From contig JBCBAC010000001.1 in assembly GCA_038532735.1 (NCBI GenBank), forward strand, positions 62,001 through 126,000: a stretch of DNA of 64,000 bases. Direction: 5' to 3'. Each line of letters begins with the position of its first letter. Position 1 is the first letter of the stretch. Below the pieces are notes generated by a model. The model was not told where the DNA came from. It made no database searches and saw only the letters and a list, made by a program, of their open reading frames with translations. Both the position numbers and the translations under genes were made by a program. This DNA is from JAHTBL01 sp038532735. Lineage in GTDB: Bacteria; Pseudomonadota; Alphaproteobacteria; Rhodobacterales; Rhodobacteraceae. Shown here piece after piece: positions 31,840 to 40,251 of this stretch.

Positions 31840-32802
31840 TTAGTTCGTCGGCCGGAACGCAGCACCCCAGGGGAAGCGGCCGACCTTGATGGATTTGATC
31901 GCCTCGCGCTTGGCGACGTCGATCACGGTGACATCGCCGGACACGCCATTGGTCGTGAAAGCAAGGCTGCGATCGGCATTGAAATCAATGTGCCAGACGC
32001 GGCGACCGACAAGAATGTAATCTTCCACCTCATAGGTTTCGGCATTGACGACGGCGACATGGTTGGACGGTCCAAGCGCAACCAGCGCATGGGTGTCGCC
32101 TGCGGTCATTTCGAACCCAACGGGCTGCACGCGGTCGGGATGCACGCCCTCCACCTCAAAGTCGATTTTGACCTTCTCTGCTTGAGTGGCGACATCAAAA
32201 ACTGAAATCGTCCCGCCAATCTCGGCGGAAACCCATAGTTCGGTCCCGTCCTTGATGAACTCAGCATGGCGCGGGCGGCTGTCGACAAGGGTGTTGGCGA
32301 AAAGCTCTTGCTTTTCGGTGTCGATCCAATGGGCCATGTTGGTGGTCTCGGACGTTGTGATCGCGATCTTGCCATCAGGGCTGACAGCCATGCCCTCTGG
32401 CTCGATCCCCACATCAATCTGCGCAACCACAGTGCGGCTTTCCGTATCTACGACGGTCGTGATCGCGTCATCTTCATTCGCGATGTAGAGGTGGCGATCA
32501 TCGGGATGCAGAACGAACTGCTCAGGATCCTCACCCGAGGGCAACTCATGCAGAACCTTGCCCGTTTCCGGGTCAATCACCTGCACCGTGTCGCTGTCTG
32601 ACGCGCAAACATAAAGCACCGAATAGTCCTTGGAGAATGTGATCCCCCGCGGACGCTCCCCAACCTCAATGGTGCGCACAACCTCAAGCGTTTCGATGTC
32701 GATCACGCTGATCGTATCGTCCTTTTCGTTGGATACCCAAATTTCATCGGCATAGGCCGGGGCGGTCGCGAGTGTTAAAGCGAGCAAGCTCGTGCGTAGC
32801 AT
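31840..32802 (-). CDS. PQQ-dependent-catabolism-associated YVTN beta-propeller protein
   Basis: This 320-residue periplasmic protein has a signal peptide (cleavage after AYA, residue 18) and about seven YVTN-type propeller repeats. Examples are IWVSNEKDDTISVIDIETLE, LYVCASDSDTVQVIDPETGK and LYIANEDDAITTVVDTESR. This is the beta-propeller typically linked with quinoprotein alcohol dehydrogenase transport clusters (PedA2-like position). No catalytic residues are known. It probably works with the adjacent binding protein in the periplasm. Confidence 0.82.
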   Translation of the reverse strand: MLRTSLLALTLATAPAYADEIWVSNEKDDTISVIDIETLEVVRTIEVGERPRGITFSKDYSVLYVCASDSDTVQVIDPETGKVLHELPSGEDPEQFVLHPDDRHLYIANEDDAITTVVDTESRTVVAQIDVGIEPEGMAVSPDGKIAITTSETTNMAHWIDTEKQELFANTLVDSRPRHAEFIKDGTELWVSAEIGGTISVFDVATQAEKVKIDFEVEGVHPDRVQPVGFEMTAGDTHALVALGPSNHVAVVNAETYEVEDYILVGRRVWHIDFNADRSLAFTTNGVSGDVTVIDVAKREAIKSIKVGRFPWGAAFRPTN

Positions 32803-32823
32803 GCGGTCTCTCCCAGGTTGGTT

Positions 32824-33981
32824 CTAATTGAATGCGGCGCAGGTTGTTTCGGGTTCGTCAGAGCCAAGCGTATCAAGCTCGGTCCGCTGGTGCAGGAAGC
32901 CCTCAAGCGGGGCGTTGGCCACCAAAGCGCGCGGGTGCATCAAGGGGATGGGCTGGCGGAGCTGGCCGTTCCATGTGCGGAATGTCAGCGGGCGACCCTT
33001 GAAGCCCGCAAGCTCAAAGTCGTCCCCTAAAAGATGGGCGCGCACTGTCGGGACATCTGCGGCTTTGGTGCGGGTCACAGCCTCGCCAATCGCCCGCAAT
33101 GCAGCCCAAGCGGCATAGTCGGCGGGGCGCATATCGCGCTCATGCGCCTCTTCGAACCGGGACTGCAATTGCGCAGCACCCCATTGTTCGACGACCGCGC
33201 CCCAGGCCTCTGCCTGAAGCCCTTCGGACCCAGCCACCGGGCGCGGCTCCCACGTGTTGTAGAGAACGTAGCGACCGAAATCATGCAGCTCGTCCGCGAT
33301 GATCAATGCATCATACTCGCCGAACTCCTGTGTAAAGAGCGGGACTTCCTGCGCCGCATTCCGGCGCATATCCGCATCAAAGCGCCACTCTTTGCGCGCC
33401 TTCAACTCAAGCCCGAATTTCGCCAGCGAGGCCTCCATTGCGCTCGCGTAAGCCTGATCCTGCGGATGGCCACCTGCGATCATGACCAGATCGAACCAGC
33501 GCTTCTTTTGAAACATCTGCGCCAAGGCATCTGTGCGCATCGAAAGGGAAGGCAGCGTGTGCAGCACATTGGCCCGACATGCCTCGCCGCGCAGGTTAGT
33601 GTCTGCCGCACCGCTGTTGAAGATCAGCGCCTCCGCGGCCTCCGGCAAATCGGCAATGGCCAGAAGCGTGTCCGCGGGCGCATCCACAATCAAGAACGGG
33701 GCTTCGGCAAGTGCGGCCCGCGCAATCTCAAGCGCGTCGTCACCCAGAAAAGCCGTATGTTCGGCCAGCGACCAGTCCTGGCCCAGAAACTTTCCGGTCG
33801 TCTCATTGTCTTTCAGCGCGGTCAGCGCACCGGCCAACCCAAGGTCTTCCGGGACCGGATCAAGGTTGGATAATGTGGGCGGCAACTCCTTCTCAACCTT
33901 GAGCCAGGCCACCGGGACCTCTTGCGCAAGTGACACACTTGCCCAGCTGCCCAATAGAAAAAGAGCCAGTAATTGCCGCAT
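32824..33981 (-). CDS. ABC transporter binding protein, PQQ-alcohol-dehydrogenase system (PedA1-like)
   Basis: This 385-residue exported protein (signal peptide ending near residue 19, SLAQ) has the branched-chain-amino-acid-receptor type of fold seen in the quinoprotein-associated binding protein family. It has FLIVDAPADTLLAIADLPEAAEALIFNSG (about residues 95-123), VMIAGGHPQDQAYA and DALIIADELHDFGRYVLYNTWEPRPVAGSEGL (about 208-239), quoted in parts. It heads the operon of transporter genes. It is divergent from the cytochrome c gene and shares with it a promoter region holding a 7-12-7 palindrome. Confidence 0.78.
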   Translation of the reverse strand: MRQLLALFLLGSWASVSLAQEVPVAWLKVEKELPPTLSNLDPVPEDLGLAGALTALKDNETTGKFLGQDWSLAEHTAFLGDDALEIARAALAEAPFLIVDAPADTLLAIADLPEAAEALIFNSGAADTNLRGEACRANVLHTLPSLSMRTDALAQMFQKKRWFDLVMIAGGHPQDQAYASAMEASLAKFGLELKARKEWRFDADMRRNAAQEVPLFTQEFGEYDALIIADELHDFGRYVLYNTWEPRPVAGSEGLQAEAWGAVVEQWGAAQLQSRFEEAHERDMRPADYAAWAALRAIGEAVTRTKAADVPTVRAHLLGDDFELAGFKGRPLTFRTWNGQLRQPIPLMHPRALVANAPLEGFLHQRTELDTLGSDEPETTCAAFN

Positions 33982-34038
33982 GATAGGGTTCCTCCACGCC
34001 TTATCCTGCCGGATGAAAGAAGCGATCGCACCGCGACT

Positions 34039-34064
34039 TTAGTGGTATGCCCGCCCCCCACTAA
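34039..34064. promoter_or_regulatory. Inverted repeat between divergent transporter and cytochrome genes
   Basis: TTAGTGG (34039-34045) and CCACTAA (34058-34064) form a perfect 7-12-7 inverted repeat, the length expected for a dimeric LuxR-type site. It lies 58 bases upstream of the PedA1-like gene and 76 bases upstream of the cytochrome gene, and could control both. Confidence 0.45.
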
Positions 34065-34139
34065 GGTATAATTTCAGCCTTCGCCCCGTGTCGTTATCAA
34101 GTGTCAAAACGGAATGACGAGCCACCGGGAGGAAGTCAC

Positions 34140-34835
34140 ATGTCCAAATATCGTCACTACATCATTGGCGCGGTTGCCACACTTGGTGTTGCAACGATGG
34201 CGCTGGGCCACGGCGATGTTGCACCACAGCCCGTGAACACAGACGCGCTTCCCGATGTGGGTGAGGAGTGGCTGATTGAGAGCCCCTACCGCGTCGGCAA
34301 TATCACGGAAGACGAATGGCTGGCAGCGCTGGAAATCGGTGCCTCGGGTTACAACCAGAACTGCGCGCGGTGTCACGGTCTCGAAGTCGTGTCAGGTGGC
34401 CTTGCCCCCGATCTGCGGTTTCTTGAGGCGGAAGAATACGGCGATGAGTGGTATATGGAGCGCTATATCCATGGCTACACCCAAAACGGTGTGACGCGGA
34501 TGCCCGCCTTTGGGGAGCTTCTGGGCCAGAAAGCCGGCTGGGCCATTCGGGTCTATATCGAAACCCGTCCCGATGACGAAATGATGGCCGAGATCAGCCC
34601 GCAGCTGACCGAAATCCGTGACCAGCTTGTGGCATGGGATGCCGATGCGACGGGGGCCGATGCAGAAGCAAGTATTGCGCAGCTGCAAGAGATTGCAGAC
34701 GGGATCGAGACATTGTCAGGTGCCCCTGTTGCCGATAGCGTGGCCTTCCGGGCCGCTCGTATTCTCACGGCAGACCCGACCAACTTCAAAGGCGCGGCCG
34801 AGACGTTGACCATCGGGCTGTCTGCCGCGAACTAA
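34140..34835 (+). CDS. Cytochrome c-550 (PedF-like), partner of quinoprotein dehydrogenase
   Basis: This 231-residue periplasmic monohaem cytochrome has a signal peptide (cleavage near ALGHG, residues 20-24). The haem site is CARCH near residue 81, and the likely axial Met is in TRMPAFGELLG near residue 122. A long C-terminal tail is helical. It resembles cytochrome c-550 of the ethanol/phenylethanol oxidation system and would accept electrons from the PQQ enzyme. The start at 34140 has a GGGAGGAAG ribosome site. The next gene is the XoxJ-like protein. Confidence 0.85.
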   Translation: MSKYRHYIIGAVATLGVATMALGHGDVAPQPVNTDALPDVGEEWLIESPYRVGNITEDEWLAALEIGASGYNQNCARCHGLEVVSGGLAPDLRFLEAEEYGDEWYMERYIHGYTQNGVTRMPAFGELLGQKAGWAIRVYIETRPDDEMMAEISPQLTEIRDQLVAWDADATGADAEASIAQLQEIADGIETLSGAPVADSVAFRAARILTADPTNFKGAAETLTIGLSAAN

Positions 34836-34857
34836 CTGTCGAAAGGCCCTCTGCGCG

Positions 34858-35760
34858 GTGATGAAAGCGACAGCATTTGCACTTGGATTAGCCGTTATCG
34901 CGGGGCTGGCAGGCCCCGCTTTCGCCAAGGACCCTTGCGCCGATCATGTGCCGCAAGCCAAGCCCCAGAATGCCAGCCGTGACATCGTCGGCCAGGAGCT
35001 AGATCAGATCCTCGATCAGGGCCACATGCTTTTCGCAGTCTACGAGGATTATCCGCCCTATTCGTGGGAAGAAGGCGGCAAGCCCAAAGGCATTGACGTC
35101 GAAATCGCGCGTTTGATCGCCGAAGATCTGGGTGTCGACGCGCGGTTCAACTTCGTGGCCGCTGGCGAGACGCTAGAGGCCGATCTTCGGTTCAATCTCT
35201 GGAAAGGTGCATTGATTGGCGGGCGGATCGCCAATGTGATGATGCGCGTTCCGTGGGACACCGCCTTCGCCTGCCGGGTGGAGCAGGTCGTCTTCACCGG
35301 CCAGTATTCCGGCGAAACGATTGCGATTGCCTATCGCAAAGATGCCTATCCCGAAGAAAAACCCGTTCCGGCCTATTTCCGCTTCGACACCGTCGCGGTG
35401 GAGAATGACAGCATCTCGGATTTCTACCTCAGCAGCTTTGCGGGTGGGCAGATGAATGCCAATGTCAAACGCTACACCACGATGGAAGAGGCGATGGAAG
35501 CCCTTGCCGCCGGTGAGACGATGGCCGCGATGGGGCCGCGCAGCCAGATTGATCATGGTCTGACCGATGAAATCGGTGTCCATGAACCCCCGCTTGCGGG
35601 ATTTGCGGTTTCCAAATGGACGATCGGGCTAGGTGTGAATTTCCGCTATCGGCCCTTGTCCTACGCGGTAGATGACGCGGTGCGCTATGCGCTCGAAGAC
35701 GGGCGGATCGCCGCGATCCATGAGGCCTATGGCGTCACTTTTCGCGCGCCAGAGCGGTAG
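34858..35760 (+). CDS. Quinoprotein-associated periplasmic binding protein (XoxJ/MoxJ-like)
   Basis: This 300-residue exported protein (signal peptide ending AFAK near residue 24) is of the extracellular solute-binding family 3 fold: LFAVYEDYPPYSWEEGG, GIDVEIARLIAEDLGVDARF, AMGPRSQIDHGL. MoxJ/XoxJ-type proteins accompany quinoprotein dehydrogenases and probably help activate them or hand over metal or PQQ. The genomic order cytochrome c then XoxJ-like is common in such clusters. GTG at 34858 is the likely start; an ATG follows at 34861. Confidence 0.8.
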   Translation: MMKATAFALGLAVIAGLAGPAFAKDPCADHVPQAKPQNASRDIVGQELDQILDQGHMLFAVYEDYPPYSWEEGGKPKGIDVEIARLIAEDLGVDARFNFVAAGETLEADLRFNLWKGALIGGRIANVMMRVPWDTAFACRVEQVVFTGQYSGETIAIAYRKDAYPEEKPVPAYFRFDTVAVENDSISDFYLSSFAGGQMNANVKRYTTMEEAMEALAAGETMAAMGPRSQIDHGLTDEIGVHEPPLAGFAVSKWTIGLGVNFRYRPLSYAVDDAVRYALEDGRIAAIHEAYGVTFRAPER

Positions 35761-35788
35761 GGTTTTTCGGCTCTGACGACCGCTCTCA

Positions 35789-35820
35789 GACTATAGTCTT
35801 AATATCAAAGTCCAATAGTC
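35789..35820. promoter_or_regulatory. GACTATAGTC palindrome with third half-site
   Basis: The perfect 10-base palindrome GACTATAGTC (35789-35798) is followed 16 bases on by ATAGTC (35815-35820). It lies 120-150 bases before the aldehyde dehydrogenase start and is a candidate regulator site. Confidence 0.35.
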
Positions 35821-35940
35821 AGGATTTTCGACGGCTTCTACCCTCTAGCCATTCTGGGAGGAGAAGACGTGGTTCCACCTGCTCAACTCGCCGTAAATCT
35901 CGTGCGGAAAATCCTGTCGCGGAACCCTAAGGAGGACGTC

Positions 35941-37464
35941 ATGAATCAAATGACAAACTTGCAGGCAGAGGCGCAGACGTCGCCCTTTGCCGCCCGCTAC
36001 AACAACTTCATTGGTGGTGAATTCCGCGCTCCCCTGTCCGGGCAGTATTTCGAGAATGTCAGCCCCATCACCGGTGGCGTCATTGGTGAAATCGCACGGT
36101 CCAACTCGGCCGATATCGAGGCAGCTCTGGACGCCGCACACAAGGCGGCTGATGCCTGGGGCATGACAAGCGTCACCGAACGCTCGAACATGCTGCTGGC
36201 CATTGCGCAGAAGCTCGAAGACAATCTCGAACTGCTGGCAATCTGCGAAACATGGGACAACGGCAAAGCCATCCGCGAAACGCGCGCCGCTGACCTTCCG
36301 CTGGCCATCGACCATTTCCGTTACTTCGCAAGCGCCATCCGCGCTCAAGAAGGCACGATGGGCGAAATTGACAACGACACTGTCGCGTATCACTTCCACG
36401 AGCCGCTGGGTGTTGTGGGTCAGATCATCCCTTGGAACTTCCCGCTGTTGATGGCTGCGTGGAAACTGGCACCGGCCTTGGCAGCAGGTAACTGCGTTGT
36501 CCTCAAACCGGCTGAGCAGACCCCTGCGACGATCATGGTCTTCTGCGAACTGATCGCCGACATCTTGCCAGCTGGCGTTCTGAACGTCGTCAACGGCTTC
36601 GGTCTGGAAGCAGGTAAGCCGCTGGCACAGTCCAACCGGATCGCCAAAGTGGCCTTCACCGGTGAGACCACCACAGGCCGTCTGATCATGCAGTACGCGA
36701 CCGAGAACATCATCCCGGTCACGCTGGAGCTGGGTGGCAAATCGCCCAACATCTTCCACAAGGACATCCTGAACGAAGACGACGCGTTCTTCGACAAGTG
36801 CCTTGAAGGCTTCACGATGTTTGCGCTGAACCAGGGTGAGGTTTGCACCTGCCCGAGCCGCGCATTGGTCCACGAAGACATCTATGACCGCTTCATGGAG
36901 CGCGTGATTGCACGTACCGAGGCCATCAACTGTGGTGACCCGCGTGACGGCGCGACAATGATGGGCGCGCAAGCCTCGTCCGAGCAGCAGGAGAAGATCC
37001 TCTCCTATCTCGATATCGGTCGTCAGGAAGGCGCAAACGTCGCCACAGGTGGCGGCAAGCGCGAGATGTCCGGTGATATGGCGGGTGGCTACTACATCCA
37101 GCCCACTATCCTTGAGGGCAACAACAAGATGCGTGTCTTCCAGGAAGAGATCTTCGGCCCTGTCGTCTCCGTCACCAAGTTCAAGACGGACGAAGAGGCG
37201 CTCGAGATCGCCAATGACACGCTCTACGGCCTCGGCGCCGGTGTCTGGACCCGCGATGGCAACAAGGCCTATCGCTTCGGTCGCGGCATCAAGGCCGGTC
37301 GTGTCTGGACGAACTGCTACCACGCGTATCCGGCCCACGCGGCCTTCGGTGGCTACAAGCAGTCCGGCATCGGTCGCGAGAACCACAAGATGATGCTGAA
37401 CCACTACCAGCAGACCAAGAACATGCTGGTCAGCTACAGCCCTAACAAACTTGGTTTCTTCTAA
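35941..37464 (+). CDS. NAD-dependent aldehyde dehydrogenase (ExaC/AldB-like)
   Basis: This 507-residue cytoplasmic enzyme is of the acetaldehyde dehydrogenase group. It has WNFPLLMAAWKLAPALAAGN, LKPAEQTP, FTGETTTGRLI, catalytic Glu in VTLELGGKSPN, catalytic Cys in NQGEVCTCPSR, and EEIFGPVVSV. It oxidises the aldehyde made by the quinoprotein enzyme to the acid, ready for acetyl-CoA synthetase. The ATG at 35941 has an ideal AAGGAGG site, so the longer frame from 35869 is not used. Two DUF779 genes, commonly linked to such dehydrogenases, follow. Confidence 0.92.
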   Translation: MNQMTNLQAEAQTSPFAARYNNFIGGEFRAPLSGQYFENVSPITGGVIGEIARSNSADIEAALDAAHKAADAWGMTSVTERSNMLLAIAQKLEDNLELLAICETWDNGKAIRETRAADLPLAIDHFRYFASAIRAQEGTMGEIDNDTVAYHFHEPLGVVGQIIPWNFPLLMAAWKLAPALAAGNCVVLKPAEQTPATIMVFCELIADILPAGVLNVVNGFGLEAGKPLAQSNRIAKVAFTGETTTGRLIMQYATENIIPVTLELGGKSPNIFHKDILNEDDAFFDKCLEGFTMFALNQGEVCTCPSRALVHEDIYDRFMERVIARTEAINCGDPRDGATMMGAQASSEQQEKILSYLDIGRQEGANVATGGGKREMSGDMAGGYYIQPTILEGNNKMRVFQEEIFGPVVSVTKFKTDEEALEIANDTLYGLGAGVWTRDGNKAYRFGRGIKAGRVWTNCYHAYPAHAAFGGYKQSGIGRENHKMMLNHYQQTKNMLVSYSPNKLGFF

Positions 37465-37490
37465 TTTAACCAAACTGAGCTAGGTAAAAG

Positions 37491-37517
37491 ACGGCGGGGC
37501 CATTGGCTCCGCCGTTT
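37491..37517 (+). terminator. Hairpin between aldehyde dehydrogenase and DUF779 genes
   Basis: ACGGCGG (37491-37497) pairs with CCGCCGT (37509-37515), followed by TTGCC. A short T-run makes it a partial terminator or an mRNA processing/attenuation hairpin that would lower expression of the genes downstream. Confidence 0.5.
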
Positions 37518-37538
37518 GCCTATCAGAAAGGTTGTTAG

Positions 37539-37946
37539 ATGAATTCGTATGTTGCCGATTTCGACCTGAACAATCCCATTGCGGGCGCCGACACGGGTGA
37601 ACATGTCGAAGCGACGGCATCTGCCCTCAAACTGTTGAAAGAAATTCAGAAAAAACACGGTGAGGTGAGCATTCACCACGAAGGCGGTTACGCCAACGGC
37701 TCAGACGCCATGTGCTTGCCTGTGGGGGAATTGCGCATCAGCGACCGGGACATCCTGCTGGGTGTCGTCGCAGGTTCCCCGATCTTTGTTTACGGACGGA
37801 ACGTGCAGGATTGGGATGATCGCCGCTTTGTGCTGGATGCGATTCCCGGAACCGGCGGCGCCTTCAGCCTGGATGCGGGCACTGGCTATCGCTTCTTTGT
37901 GCGCAGCAAACCCTTTGTCGACGCCCCTGCAAACACGCAGACTTGA
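37539..37946 (+). CDS. DUF779 protein, divergent copy
   Basis: This 135-residue soluble protein matches DUF779 in ATASALKLLKEIQKKHGEVSIH, DILLGVVAGSPIFVY and FSLDAGTGYRFFVRS. The family, of unknown function, is nearly always next to aldehyde dehydrogenases. In this copy the cysteine-rich segment QSGGCCDGS of the neighbouring paralog is replaced by HEGGYANGS, although the later Cys (AMC) remains. It may therefore have lost metal or thiol chemistry. It lies 74 bases after the aldehyde dehydrogenase. Confidence 0.8.
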   Translation: MNSYVADFDLNNPIAGADTGEHVEATASALKLLKEIQKKHGEVSIHHEGGYANGSDAMCLPVGELRISDRDILLGVVAGSPIFVYGRNVQDWDDRRFVLDAIPGTGGAFSLDAGTGYRFFVRSKPFVDAPANTQT

Positions 37947-38026
37947 ACGCACTGGCCTACGACTTTAGCCGCCTTGACCGAATTCCATTCCCAGGCATGC
38001 TATCCTTCTAGAATTGGAGGAGTTCA

Positions 38027-38425
38027 ATGTCCCAAGCCGACACGACGATTACCTGCGTCACCGATGATGGCCCGGTCGAAGGGATCGACCCGAACGCCCG
38101 CGTGGCTGCCACCGAAGGCGCACGCGCCCTGCTTAACGAAATCAAAGAACGCCACGGCGAAGTGATGTTTCACCAATCCGGCGGCTGCTGCGATGGCTCC
38201 TCCCCGATGTGCTACCCTAAGGGCGAGTTTCCCTTGGGCAGTACGGACGTGATGATGGGCGAGATCGACGGCACCGAGTTCTACATCTCAGGCCCGCAAT
38301 ATGAGGCGTGGAAGCACACGCAGGTGATCCTTGACGTGGTGCCCGGCCGCGGCGGCATGTTCAGCCTCGACAACGGGACAGAGCGGCGCTTTCTCGTGCG
38401 CTCCCGCCTGCTTCTCCAAGACTAA
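38027..38425 (+). CDS. DUF779 protein, canonical copy
   Basis: This 132-residue protein has the conserved DUF779 core EIKERHGEVMFHQSGGCCDG then SSPMCYPKGEF, with three cysteines (CC and PMC). Function is unknown; a link with aldehyde oxidation is suggested by repeated neighbourhood. It has a strong GGAGGAG ribosome site. Its stop overlaps the start of the vWA gene (TAATG), so those two are coupled. It is a paralog of the gene just upstream. Confidence 0.85.
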   Translation: MSQADTTITCVTDDGPVEGIDPNARVAATEGARALLNEIKERHGEVMFHQSGGCCDGSSPMCYPKGEFPLGSTDVMMGEIDGTEFYISGPQYEAWKHTQVILDVVPGRGGMFSLDNGTERRFLVRSRLLLQD

Positions 38426-39135
38426 TGGCCGCCTTTCGCGCAGCATCGGCAAGACGCGGCACATGCGCCGCGCTGGTCTGCGCGGCCTCTTTCGTCGGGG
38501 CTTCCGTTGCCGCGGACGGCTGCGCGGATGAGGCGATGATCGTCTTTGACGGCTCAGGCTCCATGGCCGAAATGGGTTTCAACAAGATCGACGAGCCGCG
38601 CATTTTCGAAGCGCGGCGCGCGGTGGCAGACGCGCTTCCCGAAATCGCCCGCCACAGGCGGATCGGGCTTCTGGTCTATGGCCCGGACGGGCCTGATGGC
38701 TGCACCGGCATTGATCTGCGCTTTACCCCGATCCCCGACGCCGCTCCGCGCGTGATCGACGCGGTCAATACTCTCCAACCGGCCGGCGAAACGCCTTTGA
38801 CCGAAGCTGTCAAAGAAGCCGTCACTGTGCTTGAGCAAAGCGCGGGCGGTGGCACGGTGGTCTTGGTAACCGACGGGAAGGAAACCTGCGGCGGCACACC
38901 TTGCCAACTCGCAGCGGAGCTTTCAGCCAGCGCGTTCACCGTCCATGTCATCGGCTTCAAGGTCCGCGGCGACTACTTCGCCTGGAGCAGCGATGACGAC
39001 AACGAATATGACAACGCCGAAGCGGTCTCCCGCTGCTTAGCGGACCGCACAGGCGGGCTTTATGTCGGTGCCGAAAGCGTAGACGAGCTGATCGCCGCTT
39101 TTCACAAGACGCTCGGATGCCGCTTGCTGTTCTGA
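38425..39135 (+). CDS. Exported von Willebrand factor A domain protein
   Basis: This 236-residue protein has a signal peptide (cleavage near SVAAD, residue 30) and one vWA domain with a complete MIDAS site: DGSGSMAE near residue 42, the Thr in GETPLTEA, and the Asp in VTDGKE. It has five or more cysteines in the exported part (such as ETCGGTPC). vWA proteins (MoxC/MoxL-type) occur in methanol dehydrogenase maturation clusters. By analogy it may help metal insertion or assembly of the quinoprotein. The start overlaps the DUF779 stop by one base. Confidence 0.78.
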   Translation: MAAFRAASARRGTCAALVCAASFVGASVAADGCADEAMIVFDGSGSMAEMGFNKIDEPRIFEARRAVADALPEIARHRRIGLLVYGPDGPDGCTGIDLRFTPIPDAAPRVIDAVNTLQPAGETPLTEAVKEAVTVLEQSAGGGTVVLVTDGKETCGGTPCQLAAELSASAFTVHVIGFKVRGDYFAWSSDDDNEYDNAEAVSRCLADRTGGLYVGAESVDELIAAFHKTLGCRLLF

Positions 39136-39228
39136 CCATCGGCGCACTCTTCCACCTACCACCATGGTCTTAATTGAGAAGTGACCGCGCTGAGGTAGTG
39201 TCGGGACATAAGTAGGAGGAGACCCGCT

Positions 39229-39336
39229 ATGACTTGGAACAAGCCGACCGCCCGCGAAATCAAATGCGGCATGGAAATCAACATGTATGGCCCGGGCGAA
39301 GATGACGACCGTCGCAGCGACGACGACGTTCTCTAA
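39229..39336 (+). CDS. pqqA: PqqA, precursor peptide of pyrroloquinoline quinone
   Basis: This 35-residue peptide begins MTWNKPTAREIKCGMEINMY. Glu16 and Tyr20 hold the required E-x3-Y spacing that PqqE cross-links. It ends with an unusually long acidic tail (about 15 residues beyond Tyr20, with eight Asp/Glu). The ribosome site is AGGAGGAG. It is the first gene of pqqABCDE. It is too short for normal gene calling. Confidence 0.9.
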   Translation: MTWNKPTAREIKCGMEINMYGPGEDDDRRSDDDVL

Positions 39337-39360
39337 ACCGGTTTCGCTACACCAACAGTG

Positions 39361-40251
39361 ATGAAAGCTATTGTCCTTGGGGCAGCCGCAGGCGGTGGTC
39401 TGCCTCAATGGAATTGCGGATGCCAGAACTGCGCAGATGCGCGAGATGGCCAGCTGCCACCGATGACGCAATCATCGGTGGCTGTTTCTGTAGATATGGA
39501 GAACTGGGTGTTGCTGAACGCCTCGCCCGATATCGGCAAGCAGCTGATGGCCACGCCACAGCTGCATCCGCGCAGCTTGCGGCATACGCCGATCCATTCG
39601 GTGATCCTGACCAATGGCGACATTGACCATATCGCAGGCCTTCTGACGCTCCGCGAAAAGACGCCCTTTACTGTCTGTGCCACGCAAAGCGGCCACGACA
39701 TCCTGAACGCCAATTCGGTGTTTGGCGTGTTGGACCCGGATCTTGTGGCCAAGACAACCCTTGCGCTCGAGACGCCGCAGGACGTCGCCCCCGGCCTTCG
39801 GGTGACGGCTTTCTCTGTGCCCGGCAAGGTGGCGCTCTTTCTCGAAGACGAGGATGCGCTCGACCTCAAAGCGATGGGAGAGCAGACCATCGGCCTGATC
39901 CTTGAGGGCGATGCCGGACGGCTCGCCTATATCCCCGGCTGCGCGGATATTCCCGACTGGTTGCTGGATCGGTTGGAGGGTGTCGATGCGCTGCTCTTCG
40001 ATGGCACCGTCTGGCACGACGATGACATGCCCCGCACCGGGGCAGGTCAAAAGACCGGCGCGCGGATGGGCCATATCGCCATCAACGGGCCGGAAGGCTC
40101 CCTCGCGCGGCTTGCACCGCTCGGCTGCCGCAAGATCCTGATCCATATCAACAACACCAACCCCGTCCTGCAGCCCGCCAGCCCGGAACGCCACTTGGTC
40201 GAACAAGCGGGCTGGGACGTGGCCTTCGACGGAATGGAGATATCGCTATGA
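39361..40251 (+). CDS. pqqB: PqqB, PQQ biosynthesis metallo-hydrolase-like protein
   Basis: This 296-residue metallo-beta-lactamase-fold protein is typical of PqqB: VLGAAAGGGLPQWNCGCQNC at the start, LTNGDIDHIAGLLTLRE with metal ligands, and the TGARMGHIAINGPEGS region. PqqB acts in hydroxylation steps on the cross-linked Glu-Tyr during PQQ synthesis. The ATG at 39361 is preferred over the adjoining GTG at 39358. It is 24 bases after pqqA, and its stop overlaps pqqC (ATGA). Confidence 0.92.
   Translation: MKAIVLGAAAGGGLPQWNCGCQNCADARDGQLPPMTQSSVAVSVDMENWVLLNASPDIGKQLMATPQLHPRSLRHTPIHSVILTNGDIDHIAGLLTLREKTPFTVCATQSGHDILNANSVFGVLDPDLVAKTTLALETPQDVAPGLRVTAFSVPGKVALFLEDEDALDLKAMGEQTIGLILEGDAGRLAYIPGCADIPDWLLDRLEGVDALLFDGTVWHDDDMPRTGAGQKTGARMGHIAINGPEGSLARLAPLGCRKILIHINNTNPVLQPASPERHLVEQAGWDVAFDGMEISL

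Noticed and set aside
35869..35940. Longer N-terminus of the aldehyde dehydrogenase from 35869
   Set aside because: The ATG at 35941 has an ideal AAGGAGG site and gives the normal family length.
35845..37473. 542-codon open frame antisense to the aldehyde dehydrogenase
   Set aside because: Shadow of a strongly biased gene; Val/Asp-rich product without recognisable motifs.
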